In this document: positions 1 through 7,283 of the stretch, one piece after another | Numbering within the stretch: the first letter of the stretch is position 1 | Layout: each line of letters begins with the position of its first letter | NCBI RefSeq assembly: GCF_014205015.1 | Contig: NZ_JACHMO010000001.1 | Span: 1,550,001-1,614,000 of the forward strand | Source of the DNA: Saccharothrix ecbatanensis | GTDB taxonomy: Bacteria > Actinomycetota > Actinomycetes > Mycobacteriales > Pseudonocardiaceae | DNA length: 64,000 nt | Direction of reading: 5' to 3' | Made by a program: the position numbers and the translations under genes | Notes under the pieces: model-generated | Told to the model about the DNA's origin: nothing | Databases searched by the model: none | What the model saw: the letters and a program-made list of their open reading frames with translations, nothing else

Positions 1-1043
1 ATCCGGACCGACGGCGAGCCGGTGCCGTAAGGGGACGGGATCTGCTCCAGGCGTTCCCGGTGGCCGGGCACGTCTTCCAGCCACCGCAACACCTCCGTGC
101 CCATCCTCGGGCCGGGTGGCACGAGGGTGCCGAACGTGCCCTCGATCTCCGGCCGCTCGGTGCTGCGGCGCACCACGACCACCGGCCGCTTGAGCACGCT
201 CACCTCTTCCTGGATGCCGCCGGAGTCGGACACGACCACGGCGGCGCACCGGGCCAGCGCCAGGAACGCCGGGTACGCCTGCGGTTCCACCACCCTGAGC
301 CGGATCAGCAGCGACGTCAGCCCGAAGCCCGACACCCGCTTGGCCGTGCGCGGGTGCAGCGGGAGCACCACCGGCAGCGGCAGCCGGTTCAGCTCGCGCA
401 GGATCGTCTCCAGGGTGACCGGGTCGTCCACGTTCTCCGGCCGGTGGATCGTGGCGAGCACGTAGCCGTCGCGTTCGAGCCGGTGCGAGGCCAGGACCCC
501 GGCCTCGGCGTCACGCCCCGGCAGCGCGGCGACGAGGGCTTCGACCACCGTGTTGCCGGTGATCGCGATCCGCTCCTCGGGGACGCTCTCGGCGAGCAGG
601 TTGGTGCGGTTGAGCGGGGTCGGCGCGCAGCACAGGTCGGCGAGGTGGTCGATGGCCACCCGGTTGTGCTCCTCGGGCATCGCCCGGTCGAAGCTGCGCA
701 GGCCCGCTTCGACGTGCACCAGCGGGACGTCGTTAGCGTTGGCCGCCAACGCCCCCGCGAGCGCGGACGTCGTGTCGCCCTGCACGATCACCGCCCGCGT
801 CGGGTGCTGCGCCAGCACCTCGTCCACCGCCGCCACGGCCGCTCCCAGCTGCGCGCCACGGCGTCCGCCGCCCACGTTCAGCTCGTGGAACCGGCCCGGA
901 CGGCCGATGTCCTGCCGGATCCGGTGGTACATCGCGGTGTCGTAGTGCTGTCCGGTGTAGACGACCGTCGCGTTCGTCCCGATCAGCCGGATCAGCGGAG
1001 CCAGCTTGATCAGCTCCGGCCTGGTGCCGCACACCATCGTCAC
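1..1043 (-). CDS. wecB: UDP-N-acetylglucosamine 2-epimerase (non-hydrolysing), 3' end cut by window
   Basis: Interconverts UDP-GlcNAc and UDP-ManNAc in the cytoplasm for cell-surface polysaccharide synthesis. The reading frame runs open off the left edge, so the C-terminus is missing; about 347 residues are visible. It begins with the family signature CGTRPELIKLAP. Further motifs follow in order: QGDTTSAL, HVEAGLRSFD followed by MPEEHNR, TGNTVVEAL, TIHRPENVD, PLHPRT and SDSGGIQEE, which form the UDP-binding and catalytic regions of the family. I chose the GTG at 1043, which puts GTRPE at the normal distance from the N-terminus. An in-frame GTG at 1076 would add 11 residues but has no proper ribosome binding site. 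No partner genes of a polysaccharide cluster are visible inside the window. Confidence 0.9.
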   Translation of the reverse strand, partial: MTMVCGTRPELIKLAPLIRLIGTNATVVYTGQHYDTAMYHRIRQDIGRPGRFHELNVGGGRRGAQLGAAVAAVDEVLAQHPTRAVIVQGDTTSALAGALAANANDVPLVHVEAGLRSFDRAMPEEHNRVAIDHLADLCCAPTPLNRTNLLAESVPEERIAITGNTVVEALVAALPGRDAEAGVLASHRLERDGYVLATIHRPENVDDPVTLETILRELNRLPLPVVLPLHPRTAKRVSGFGLTSLLIRLRVVEPQAYPAFLALARCAAVVVSDSGGIQEEVSVLKRPVVVVRRSTERPEIEGTFGTLVPPGPRMGTEVLRWLEDVPGHRERLEQIPSPYGTGSPSVR

Positions 1044-1308
1044 GGCGCCGAGAACTCCCTGGTCGATCGGACCCACCTCCAGTAGCGGATGACGCGCGCC
1101 CGGGCGCGATCGCGGTGAAGGCTAGGGCCAGCCCGCCCGATTTCCCTTGTACCTCAGTCGATCGAGTGAACTTGGCGCGTGATGTCCCGGTGGTGCCGGG
1201 GTACTTGAGTAGGTTCTTCCGTGGATCTCTCCGGCATTCGCCGACGTCGCCCGACGACCGCACGCGAACTGCGCGGACGCGCACGACAAATCAGACGGAA
1301 AGAGGACA

Positions 1309-2262
1309 ATGGTGCGGAGATACGTGGCCCTGGTCGGCACGGCGGTGCTCGTGGCCGTGTCGGTGGGGCCGTCGCACGCGGCCGCGGGGGACATGGCTCT
1401 GCTGCCCGATCTCCGGCAGGCGCCGGTGGGGTGCGCGGGCGGCCACACGGTCAGCCCGTCGCGGTGCGTCGACTGGGACGTGTGCCTGGTCGCCGACCCG
1501 TCCGCGCCGAGCGGGCCCTGCGTGACGGGCGTTCCGGCCGGCGCGGTCCGGTTACGCTTCACCTCGGCGGTGGAGAACATCGGCGACGGCCCGCTGCTGG
1601 TCTACGGCACGCGCAGCGACACCGGTCAGCCGCGGATGACGTCGAGGCAGGCCTTCCAGTCCGCTGTGGACGGTTCGATCCCGGCGTCGTACGAGCAGGC
1701 GCAGCACGCGTTGCCGGCGGCGATGTACTACGAGCACGCCCAGGCGCACCAGCACTGGCACATGCTCGACTTCGAGCACTTCCAGCTCCGCACCCCGTCG
1801 GGGACCACGGTGGTCACCGACCGCAAGAACGGCTTCTGCCTGGGCGATCGCTACCGGACGGTAGGCCGGCTGCCGAACCGGCCGGCCGACGACGGCAGCC
1901 CGGCCGCGGAGTTGGCGAAGGTGCTCTGGGCGAACCGGTGCGGCCACCACGCGCCGGAGGCGTTGAGCACGGTGCAGGGCATCTCGGTCGGCTACGGGGA
2001 CGACTACGTGTACGCGGTCGACTTCCAGTGGCTCGACATCACGGCCGTGCCGTCCGGCACCTACGACGTGGTGAACGTCGTCAACGGCGACCGGTCGCTG
2101 GTGGAGAAGTCCTACGCGAACAACGCGTCCTCGATCGCGATCTCCGTGCGGTGGCCGGGTGGCGCCCACAACCCCCCGGCGCAGATCACCGAACCACCGC
2201 AGGTCCGGCTGCTGCGGAGCTGCCCGGGTCAGGAGCGCTGCGCCGGTCGGATCCTCTACTGA
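1309..2262 (+). CDS. Secreted lysyl oxidase-like protein
   Basis: A 317-residue exported protein. Residues 1-27 form a Sec-type signal peptide (RR near the start, hydrophobic core, AAA cleavage region). The mature part matches the bacterial lysyl oxidase-like family (PF01186). It has a VENIGDGPLLVYG segment, then the copper-binding-like histidine cluster in AQAHQHWHMLDFEHFQL, then GISVGYGDDY and a beta-rich end with VVNGDRSLVEKSYANN. Several cysteines could form disulfides. Lysyl oxidases oxidise lysine side chains; activity of the bacterial members is mostly untested, so the function is inferred. The ATG at 1309 is preceded by AAAGAGGACA, a good ribosome binding site. It stands alone between the divergent epimerase and the kinase. 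Confidence 0.85.
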   Translation: MVRRYVALVGTAVLVAVSVGPSHAAAGDMALLPDLRQAPVGCAGGHTVSPSRCVDWDVCLVADPSAPSGPCVTGVPAGAVRLRFTSAVENIGDGPLLVYGTRSDTGQPRMTSRQAFQSAVDGSIPASYEQAQHALPAAMYYEHAQAHQHWHMLDFEHFQLRTPSGTTVVTDRKNGFCLGDRYRTVGRLPNRPADDGSPAAELAKVLWANRCGHHAPEALSTVQGISVGYGDDYVYAVDFQWLDITAVPSGTYDVVNVVNGDRSLVEKSYANNASSIAISVRWPGGAHNPPAQITEPPQVRLLRSCPGQERCAGRILY

Positions 2263-2373
2263 CCGCCGTTCCCTCCCACTCCACGCCGCCGGGTCGTTTC
2301 GGTCGGCGGGTTTGTCGACGCGCAACCGGGGGAACTCGGTGGCGTCCCGACCGGTGACACGAAGGGCGTGGCC

Positions 2374-3243
2374 ATGTCGTTGACCACTGAGAACCGGGTG
2401 CTCGCCGGCCGCTACCGGTTGGACGGCAAGCTCGGCGCGGGCGGAACGTCCGAGGTCCACCGGGGCTGGGACGTGCTGCTCCGGCGGTTCGTCGCGGTCA
2501 AGCTGTTCGACTTCCGGGGTGACCCGGTGGGCGGCCGGCGGTTCGACAACGAGATCCGCACGCTGGCCGCCTTGTCGCACCCGGGGTTGCTGTCGGTCTA
2601 CGACGCGGGCACGTGCGGCGGCCAGTCGTTCGTGGTGTTGCAGCTGGTCGAAGGGGTCACGCTCCGGGATCGGCTGACGCAGGGGACGCTGTCGGCGACG
2701 CACGTCCGCGCCCTCGGCCACCGGATCGCCGACACCCTCGCCCACGTGCACGAACAGGGTGTCGTGCACCGCGACGTGAAGCCGTCGAACATCCTCCTCG
2801 ACCGGACCGGCGCCCCGTACCTGGCCGATTTCGGGCTGGCCCGCTCCCTCGGCTCGACCAGGATCACCAACGCCAAGCAGGTCGTCGGCACCGCCGCCTA
2901 CCTGGCCCCGGAGCAGGTGCGGGGTGAGGACGTCGGACCGGCCGCGGACGTCTACGCGCTGGGGCTGGTCCTGCTGGAATGCCTGACCGGCTACCGCGAG
3001 TACCAGGGCAAGCGGATCGACGCCGCGGTCGCCCGGCTGCACCGCCCGCCCGAGATCCCCCGGACCCTCCCCGCCGACCTGATCCGGCTCCTGTCGCTGA
3101 TGACGTCACTGCCCGCCCGTCGTCGTCCCACGGCCGCGCGGTGCGCCGAGCTGCTGCGCGCGGCGGGCAGGCCGGCGCCCGTGCGACCGGAGAGCCGGGG
3201 CCACCTCAGAGAGCGTCCAGGAACCGTTCCACCACGTCGGTGA
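2374..3243 (+). CDS. Soluble serine/threonine protein kinase
   Basis: Hanks-type kinase of 289 residues, essentially only the catalytic domain. Visible motifs are the glycine loop GAGGTSEV, the ATP lysine in VAVKLF, the catalytic loop HRDVKPSN, the metal-binding DFGLAR, an activation segment with VVGTAAYLAPEQV (APE motif), and the C-lobe DVYALGLVLLECLTG. There is no membrane segment and no PASTA or other sensor domain, unlike the larger actinobacterial kinases, so it should act in the cytosol. The ATG at 2374 has GAAGGG seven bases upstream and is preferred over the GTG at 2368. Its 3' end overlaps the convergent hydrolase gene by 38 bases. Substrate unknown. Confidence 0.88.
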   Translation: MSLTTENRVLAGRYRLDGKLGAGGTSEVHRGWDVLLRRFVAVKLFDFRGDPVGGRRFDNEIRTLAALSHPGLLSVYDAGTCGGQSFVVLQLVEGVTLRDRLTQGTLSATHVRALGHRIADTLAHVHEQGVVHRDVKPSNILLDRTGAPYLADFGLARSLGSTRITNAKQVVGTAAYLAPEQVRGEDVGPAADVYALGLVLLECLTGYREYQGKRIDAAVARLHRPPEIPRTLPADLIRLLSLMTSLPARRRPTAARCAELLRAAGRPAPVRPESRGHLRERPGTVPPRR

Positions 3244-3988
3244 ACTCGTCCGGCCGTTCGAGGTTCGGCATGTGGGCCGCGCCGGGGATCACCGCGAGCG
3301 TCGACCCCGGGATGGTCCGGTGCATCCGCTCGGCCACCGCGACCGGGGTGAACTCGTCCTCCTCGCCGACCACGACGAGCGCGGGCACGGTGGCGCGGGA
3401 CAGGGAATCGAGGTAGTCGGGCCGTTCCGCGCGCCCGCGCACCGCCGCGGCGGCGCCTTCCGGTGACGTGCCGCGCATCATCCGCAGCACGTGGGCGGCG
3501 ACGTCGGGCAGGGCTTGGACGTTGTGCGGAGAGATCATCTTGTCCAGCACGTCGTCGGAGTAGGGCCCCATGCCGTCACGGAGGAAGCTGTCCGCCACCG
3601 CGTACCGGACTTGACGCCCTTCCGGCGTCTCGGCGTCGGGAGACGTGTCCACGAGGATCAGGGCGCGGACGCGCTCCGGGCGGGCGCGGTGCGCCTCCAT
3701 GACGATCTGGCCGCCCATGGACAGCCCGCACAGCACCACCCGGTCCACGTCGAGGCGGTCGAGGAGACCGAACAGGTCGTCGGCGAACACGCTCAGCGGC
3801 GTCTTGCCGGGCACCACCGTCGTCTCGCCGTATCCACGCAGGTCGGGCGCGATGACCCGGTAGCGGGAGCTGAGGCGTTCGAGCTGTGGCTGCCACATCG
3901 AGCGGTTGAACGGGTGGCCGTGCACGAACACGACGGGCACGCCGCTGCCCTTGTCCTCGTAGGCGATGTCGATCTCGTTCACGCGCAT
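3206..3988 (-). CDS. Alpha/beta hydrolase
   Basis: 260-residue alpha/beta-fold hydrolase. The oxyanion-hole motif HGHPFNRSMW is at about residue 24, the nucleophile elbow GLSMGG carries the serine, and the acid and histidine are in EEDEFTP and GAAHMPNLERP near the C-terminus, so the triad is complete. It resembles the 3-oxoadipate enol-lactonase/haloperoxidase-like subgroup, but the substrate cannot be read from sequence. It lies 30 bases downstream of the HxlR regulator on the same strand, with GGGGG before the ATG, and is probably co-transcribed with it. That pairing suggests a small inducible detoxification unit; this is inference. Confidence 0.85.
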   Translation of the reverse strand: MRVNEIDIAYEDKGSGVPVVFVHGHPFNRSMWQPQLERLSSRYRVIAPDLRGYGETTVVPGKTPLSVFADDLFGLLDRLDVDRVVLCGLSMGGQIVMEAHRARPERVRALILVDTSPDAETPEGRQVRYAVADSFLRDGMGPYSDDVLDKMISPHNVQALPDVAAHVLRMMRGTSPEGAAAAVRGRAERPDYLDSLSRATVPALVVVGEEDEFTPVAVAERMHRTIPGSTLAVIPGAAHMPNLERPDEFTDVVERFLDAL

Positions 3989-4018
3989 GTGTCCCCCGGT
4001 TCGCTCGACATTTGAAGC

Positions 4019-4684
4019 CTAGGTCTCCGGAACGGGGGCCGGCTCAGGGGTGGTGATCGAGTCGAGCAGGCGTTCCACCGCGTCGGCGTCGCCGGTGACG
4101 GTCAGGGTTCCGGCGGCGATCGCGTCACCCGGGCGTTGCCGGTGCACCATCAGACCCGCGAACGTCCGCGGATCGGTGTCGATCACCGCGTCGGGCGCGG
4201 CGGCCTCACCTCGGACGATGGTGAGGTGGCCGGCGGCGACGCGGATCGAGAACGCGTCCTCGCCGAGGCGCAGCGTGTAGGACGCGTCCAGGCCGGAGTC
4301 CGGGTCGTGGCCGCTGCGCAACGCGAGCATGAGCGCGTCGACGCCGACAGCCGCGGTGAGGTCGCGCAGGGGGGAGCGGGAGCCCCACTGGGTGAGCTGG
4401 ATGAGGACCTGCTCGAGTTCCCGGCCCCAGTCGGTCAGCTCGTAGACCTGGGAGGCGGCGGGCGGCGGCAGCTTGCGGCGGCGCACGACACCGGTCCGCT
4501 CGAGTTCGCGCAGGCGTTGCGACAGCACGTTGGGGCCGGCTTGGGGCAGGCCCACCCGCAGGTCGGTGAACCGCTTGGGGCCGAGCAGCAGCTCGCGGAC
4601 GACGAGCAGGGCCCAGCGTTCACCGACGAGGTCGAGCGCGTGCGCGGCCGAGCACGCCTGGTCGTAGCTGCGAGCGGTCGCCAT
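4019..4684 (-). CDS. HxlR-family regulator with C-terminal sterol-carrier-like domain
   Basis: 221 residues. Residues 1-100 are an HxlR winged helix: CSAAHALDLVGERWALLVVRELLLGPKRFTDLR, then LSQRLRELERTGVVRRR and YELTDWGREL. HxlR proteins are MarR-like repressors or activators responding to reactive compounds. Residues of about 130-215 resemble the SCP2-like domain often found behind this type of winged helix (DASYTLRLGEDAFSIRVAAG through ADAVERLLDSI). The N-terminal CS cysteine corresponds to the thiol-sensing position in some family members. It is divergent from the membrane protein gene, with an inverted-repeat region between them, and probably leads the downstream hydrolase. Confidence 0.85.
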   Translation of the reverse strand: MATARSYDQACSAAHALDLVGERWALLVVRELLLGPKRFTDLRVGLPQAGPNVLSQRLRELERTGVVRRRKLPPPAASQVYELTDWGRELEQVLIQLTQWGSRSPLRDLTAAVGVDALMLALRSGHDPDSGLDASYTLRLGEDAFSIRVAAGHLTIVRGEAAAPDAVIDTDPRTFAGLMVHRQRPGDAIAAGTLTVTGDADAVERLLDSITTPEPAPVPET

Positions 4685-4703
4685 GACCCCACTCTACCAG
4701 CGG

Positions 4704-4743
4704 TAGTCCTAAAGTCGTACTACTAGTAATTAAGCTAGGACTA
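4704..4743. promoter_or_regulatory. Probable HxlR operator region
   Basis: This AT-rich stretch lies between the divergent HxlR and membrane-protein genes. It contains TAGTCCTA (4704-4711) and its exact reverse complement TAGGACTA (4736-4743), with the palindrome TACTAGTA (4721-4728) between them. Repeated TACTA/TAGTA half-sites next to a self-transcribed regulator are typical of HxlR-type autoregulation. Binding is inferred. Confidence 0.5.
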
Positions 4744-4819
4744 GTTGATACTCCTCGGCAACCGCATGCGTTCCGGGGGTGTCCCGTTCGCGTCAGGTCG
4801 TGCCGATTGGGGTTGCGTC

Positions 4820-5548
4820 ATGGTTTTCGTGACTGTGCTGGTGGTCGTCACTTCGGTCGTGTTGGCCGTGGCCGTGGCGGGTGTGTTGTCCCGGCGGGCA
4901 GGGTTGGTGCTGGCCGGGTGGCTCGTCGTCACCACCGCCGTGGCCGCTTCCGGGCTGTACGCGGACGACCCGTGGTTGGGCGTCGGCGTGGCGGTGCCGT
5001 TGGTGGCGGGGTTGTTCGCGTTGCGCCTGCCGTGGGCCACGACCGGTCTCACGCGCGACCGTGCCGTGGCGCTGCTCGCGGCCGTGCAGACGACGCGGCT
5101 CGTGGGCGCGGCATTCCTGGTGCTGCTCGCGGCGGACCGGCTGCCGCCGGGGTTCGCGCTGCCGGCCGGGCTCGGTGACGTGCTGGTCGGGCTGCTCGCG
5201 CCCTTCGTCGCCTACGCGCTGTGGCGACGGCCGAGTCGGCGGGCGCTCGGTGTCGCGTTCAACGCCTTGGGGTTGCTCGACCTTGTCGTGGCCATCCCGC
5301 TCGGGCTCCTGCACGCGCCGGGACGGCTTCAGCTGATCTTCACCGAGCCTTCCGCCGAGCTCATGGCGTTGCTGCCGATGGCGCTCGTGCCGACGTTCAT
5401 CGTGCCGGTGGCCATCGTGCTGCACGTCGCGTCGTTCCGGCTCCTGGCGGTCAGCGCTCCTCCTCCACGTGCATCGCGTCCTGTTCCGGCCCCCTCGGGT
5501 AGCTGGAGCCGGCCTCGTCGGCGATGGCCGTCGGCTCGTCGTCCGTGA
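4820..5548 (+). CDS. Polytopic membrane protein of unknown function
   Basis: About 242 residues with roughly six or seven hydrophobic helices: FVTVLVVVTSVVLAVAVAGV, LVLAGWLVVTTAVAASGLY, VGVAVPLVAGLFAL, a mid segment around LVGAAFLVLLAADRL, then DVLVGLLAPFVAYALW, FNALGLLDLVVAIPLGLL and LLPMALVPTFIVPVAIVLHV. I do not recognise a named family. The ATG at 4820 begins just before the first helix; an upstream in-frame start at 4745 would add a polar extension. The last 30 or so residues are Arg/Pro/Ser-rich and overlap the antisense gene 5451-5684, so part of this tail may be poorly constrained. It is divergent from the HxlR regulator and possibly regulated by it. Confidence 0.65.
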   Translation: MVFVTVLVVVTSVVLAVAVAGVLSRRAGLVLAGWLVVTTAVAASGLYADDPWLGVGVAVPLVAGLFALRLPWATTGLTRDRAVALLAAVQTTRLVGAAFLVLLAADRLPPGFALPAGLGDVLVGLLAPFVAYALWRRPSRRALGVAFNALGLLDLVVAIPLGLLHAPGRLQLIFTEPSAELMALLPMALVPTFIVPVAIVLHVASFRLLAVSAPPPRASRPVPAPSGSWSRPRRRWPSARRP

Positions 5549-5684
5549 GGTCTCCGCCGCCGTCGTGCGCGGTGTACTGGGGGCCGGCGGCGTCGGTGGC
5601 GCGTTGCCGGCGGTGGTCCTGGCCGGTGTCCCGCCGCAGGTCCAGCTCTTCCTGCTGTTCGGACACCGATCGTTCGTCAGCCAT
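5451..5684 (-). CDS. Small hydrophilic acidic protein
   Basis: 77 residues with no hydrophobic segment, rich in Asp, Glu, Gln and Arg (begins MADERSVSEQQEELDLRRD, ends HVEEER). No known domain recognised. The start is well supported: AAGGAG stands seven bases before the ATG. Its last 98 bases overlap the end of the convergent membrane-protein gene. It looks like one of the small disordered proteins common in actinomycetes. No function assigned. Confidence 0.6.
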   Translation of the reverse strand: MADERSVSEQQEELDLRRDTGQDHRRQRATDAAGPQYTAHDGGGDLTDDEPTAIADEAGSSYPRGPEQDAMHVEEER

Positions 5685-5832
5685 GGGTGGCTCCTTCCGC
5701 TGGGACCCGCTGGGACCTTCCGATGAGACACGGACGGGTTACCCACCGGGCGGCCGGTTTCCGCGTTCGAGCCGCAGTCGTTTGCCACGCGGTGTGGTGG
5801 TGAACCCGGAAGGCATGACGAGGAGCGGCACG

Positions 5833-6462
5833 ATGGCGGTGTCGGTGGACGCGTGGGGCGTCGACCTGGCCGCCGACCTCGGTGTCCCGGACGAAGCCGC
5901 GGGCGTGGTGGTGTTCGCGCACGGTTCGGGCAGTTCACGGCACAGCAGCCGGAACCGGGCCGTGGCGGAGTCGCTGCGGCGGGACGGGTTCGCGACCCTG
6001 CTGTTGGACCTGCTGAACGAGCGTGAGGAGCAGGAGGACCGCGTCACGGGCCGGCTGCGGTTCGACATCGGGCTGTTGGCCGAGCGGGTGGCGGGCGCGG
6101 TCGAGTGGACGTCGCGGCGAGAGGTGACGCGAGGGCTGCCGATCGGGCTGTTCGGCGCGAGCACCGGCGCGGCGGCGGCCCTGGTGGCGGCGGCGGGGAC
6201 GTACCTGGTCAAAGCGGTGGTGTCGCGTGGTGGGCGGCCGGATCTGGCCGGCCCCGCGCTGAGCCGGGTGCGTGCGCCGACGTTGTTGGTGGTGGGCGGT
6301 CAGGACGAGCAGGTGCTGGACCTTAACCTGGCGGCGGCGGAGCAGTTGGCGGTCACCCACCGGATCGAGGTGGTCGAGGGCGCCACGCACCTGTTCGAGG
6401 AGCCGGGCGCGCTGGAGGAAGTCGCACGCCTCGCCGGCTCGTGGTTCCGCGAACACCTCTGA
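5833..6462 (+). CDS. Dienelactone hydrolase-like alpha/beta hydrolase
   Basis: 209 residues. It has an oxyanion region VVVFAHGSGSSRHSSRNR, a nucleophile elbow GLFGASTGAAAAL (Ser), an Asp in VVGGQDEQVLDL and a His in EGATHLFEEPGAL, so a complete catalytic triad. The size and the HGSGSSRHSxRNR signature fit small dienelactone-hydrolase-type proteins, which in actinomycetes are sometimes fused to phosphoribosyltransferases; here the hydrolase stands alone. GAGGAG lies seven bases upstream of the ATG at 5833, which is why I prefer it to the ATG at 5815. Substrate unknown. Confidence 0.8.
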   Translation: MAVSVDAWGVDLAADLGVPDEAAGVVVFAHGSGSSRHSSRNRAVAESLRRDGFATLLLDLLNEREEQEDRVTGRLRFDIGLLAERVAGAVEWTSRREVTRGLPIGLFGASTGAAAALVAAAGTYLVKAVVSRGGRPDLAGPALSRVRAPTLLVVGGQDEQVLDLNLAAAEQLAVTHRIEVVEGATHLFEEPGALEEVARLAGSWFREHL

Positions 6463-6667
6463 CGCCTCTAACACCTCTGACGCCTCGAAAAACCAGTGGA
6501 GCGGCGCCGTTGTGCGCCATTACCGTCCTGCCTGACCAAGTCGGCTAGGCGAAGGCGGGCCGTTGTACATCAAGTGAGACATCCCAAGCGCTGATCTGTA
6601 GCGCGTCGCGCATCTGCGCCGCGCTTCCTTTTGCTGCGGACTTTCTCACTGGGATCGGTGTGCTTCT

Positions 6668-7216
6668 GTGCTCAAAAACTGGATGGTCGTGCCCACCAGC
6701 CTGCCCCTCGTCCGCCGCCGTTGCCACGCGTGCGGGTCCGAGCGCTTCCGGGCAAGCGGCAAATTCCGCGTCAACGCGAACCACAAGCTCCTCGACGCCT
6801 GGCTCCTCGTGCTCTGCAACGCTTGCGAGGACACCGTGAAGCTCACGCTCCTGGAACGGGTGAACGTGCGTTCCGTACGGCCCGAGCTGCTGGACCGGTT
6901 GCACGCCAACGATCCTGGCCTGACAGCGGAACTGCTCCAGGACCCGGTCGTGCTGCACCGCAACCGCATCGCCCTCGACTGGGACCACGCGTGGCGCCTC
7001 GACACCGGCGGATCGGATCACCTGGACCGAGAGGTGATCGACGTTTCGGTCCGCTTCGCCGCGCGGATCCCGGTCCGGCCGGTGCGACTGATCGCTGAAG
7101 GTTGCGACCTCTCGCGGGCCGAGGTCGAAAGGCTGATCGTGGAGGGCAAAGTCGTTTCGGCGTTCCGGCTGACCGGCAAGCTCTCCGGCGACTTCACCTT
7201 CAGGCTCAAGCGCTGA
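6668..7216 (+). CDS. DUF1062 family protein
   Basis: 182-residue protein of the DUF1062 family. The N-terminal part has a CHACGS...CNAC four-cysteine arrangement (about residues 18-58) suggestive of a zinc ribbon. The C-terminal part carries an SRAEVERLIVEGKVVSAFRL segment reminiscent of an S4-like nucleic-acid-binding turn. Family function is unknown. GTG at 6668 gives MLKNWMVVPTSLP, the usual start of the family; ATG at 6683 is the alternative. A strong hairpin follows the stop. Confidence 0.75.
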   Translation: MLKNWMVVPTSLPLVRRRCHACGSERFRASGKFRVNANHKLLDAWLLVLCNACEDTVKLTLLERVNVRSVRPELLDRLHANDPGLTAELLQDPVVLHRNRIALDWDHAWRLDTGGSDHLDREVIDVSVRFAARIPVRPVRLIAEGCDLSRAEVERLIVEGKVVSAFRLTGKLSGDFTFRLKR

Positions 7217-7230
7217 GCCCTTTCGGGGCA

Positions 7231-7265
7231 CGGGCCTGTCCGGCGAGATCCGCCGGACAGGCCCG
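7231..7265. terminator. Bidirectional hairpin terminator
   Basis: A perfect 15-base-pair stem (7231-7245 with 7251-7265) and a 5-base loop lies between the stop of the DUF1062 gene and the stop of the convergent glucanase gene. It is GC-rich with no long T-run, as usual in actinomycetes. Confidence 0.8.
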
Positions 7266-7283
7266 TTGTGTTCGATTTGGAGG

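Noticed and set aside
3206..3988. pcaD candidate
   Set aside because: It resembles enol-lactonases, but the true pcaD lies in the pca operon at 44978; this gene is paired with an HxlR regulator and has no pathway context.
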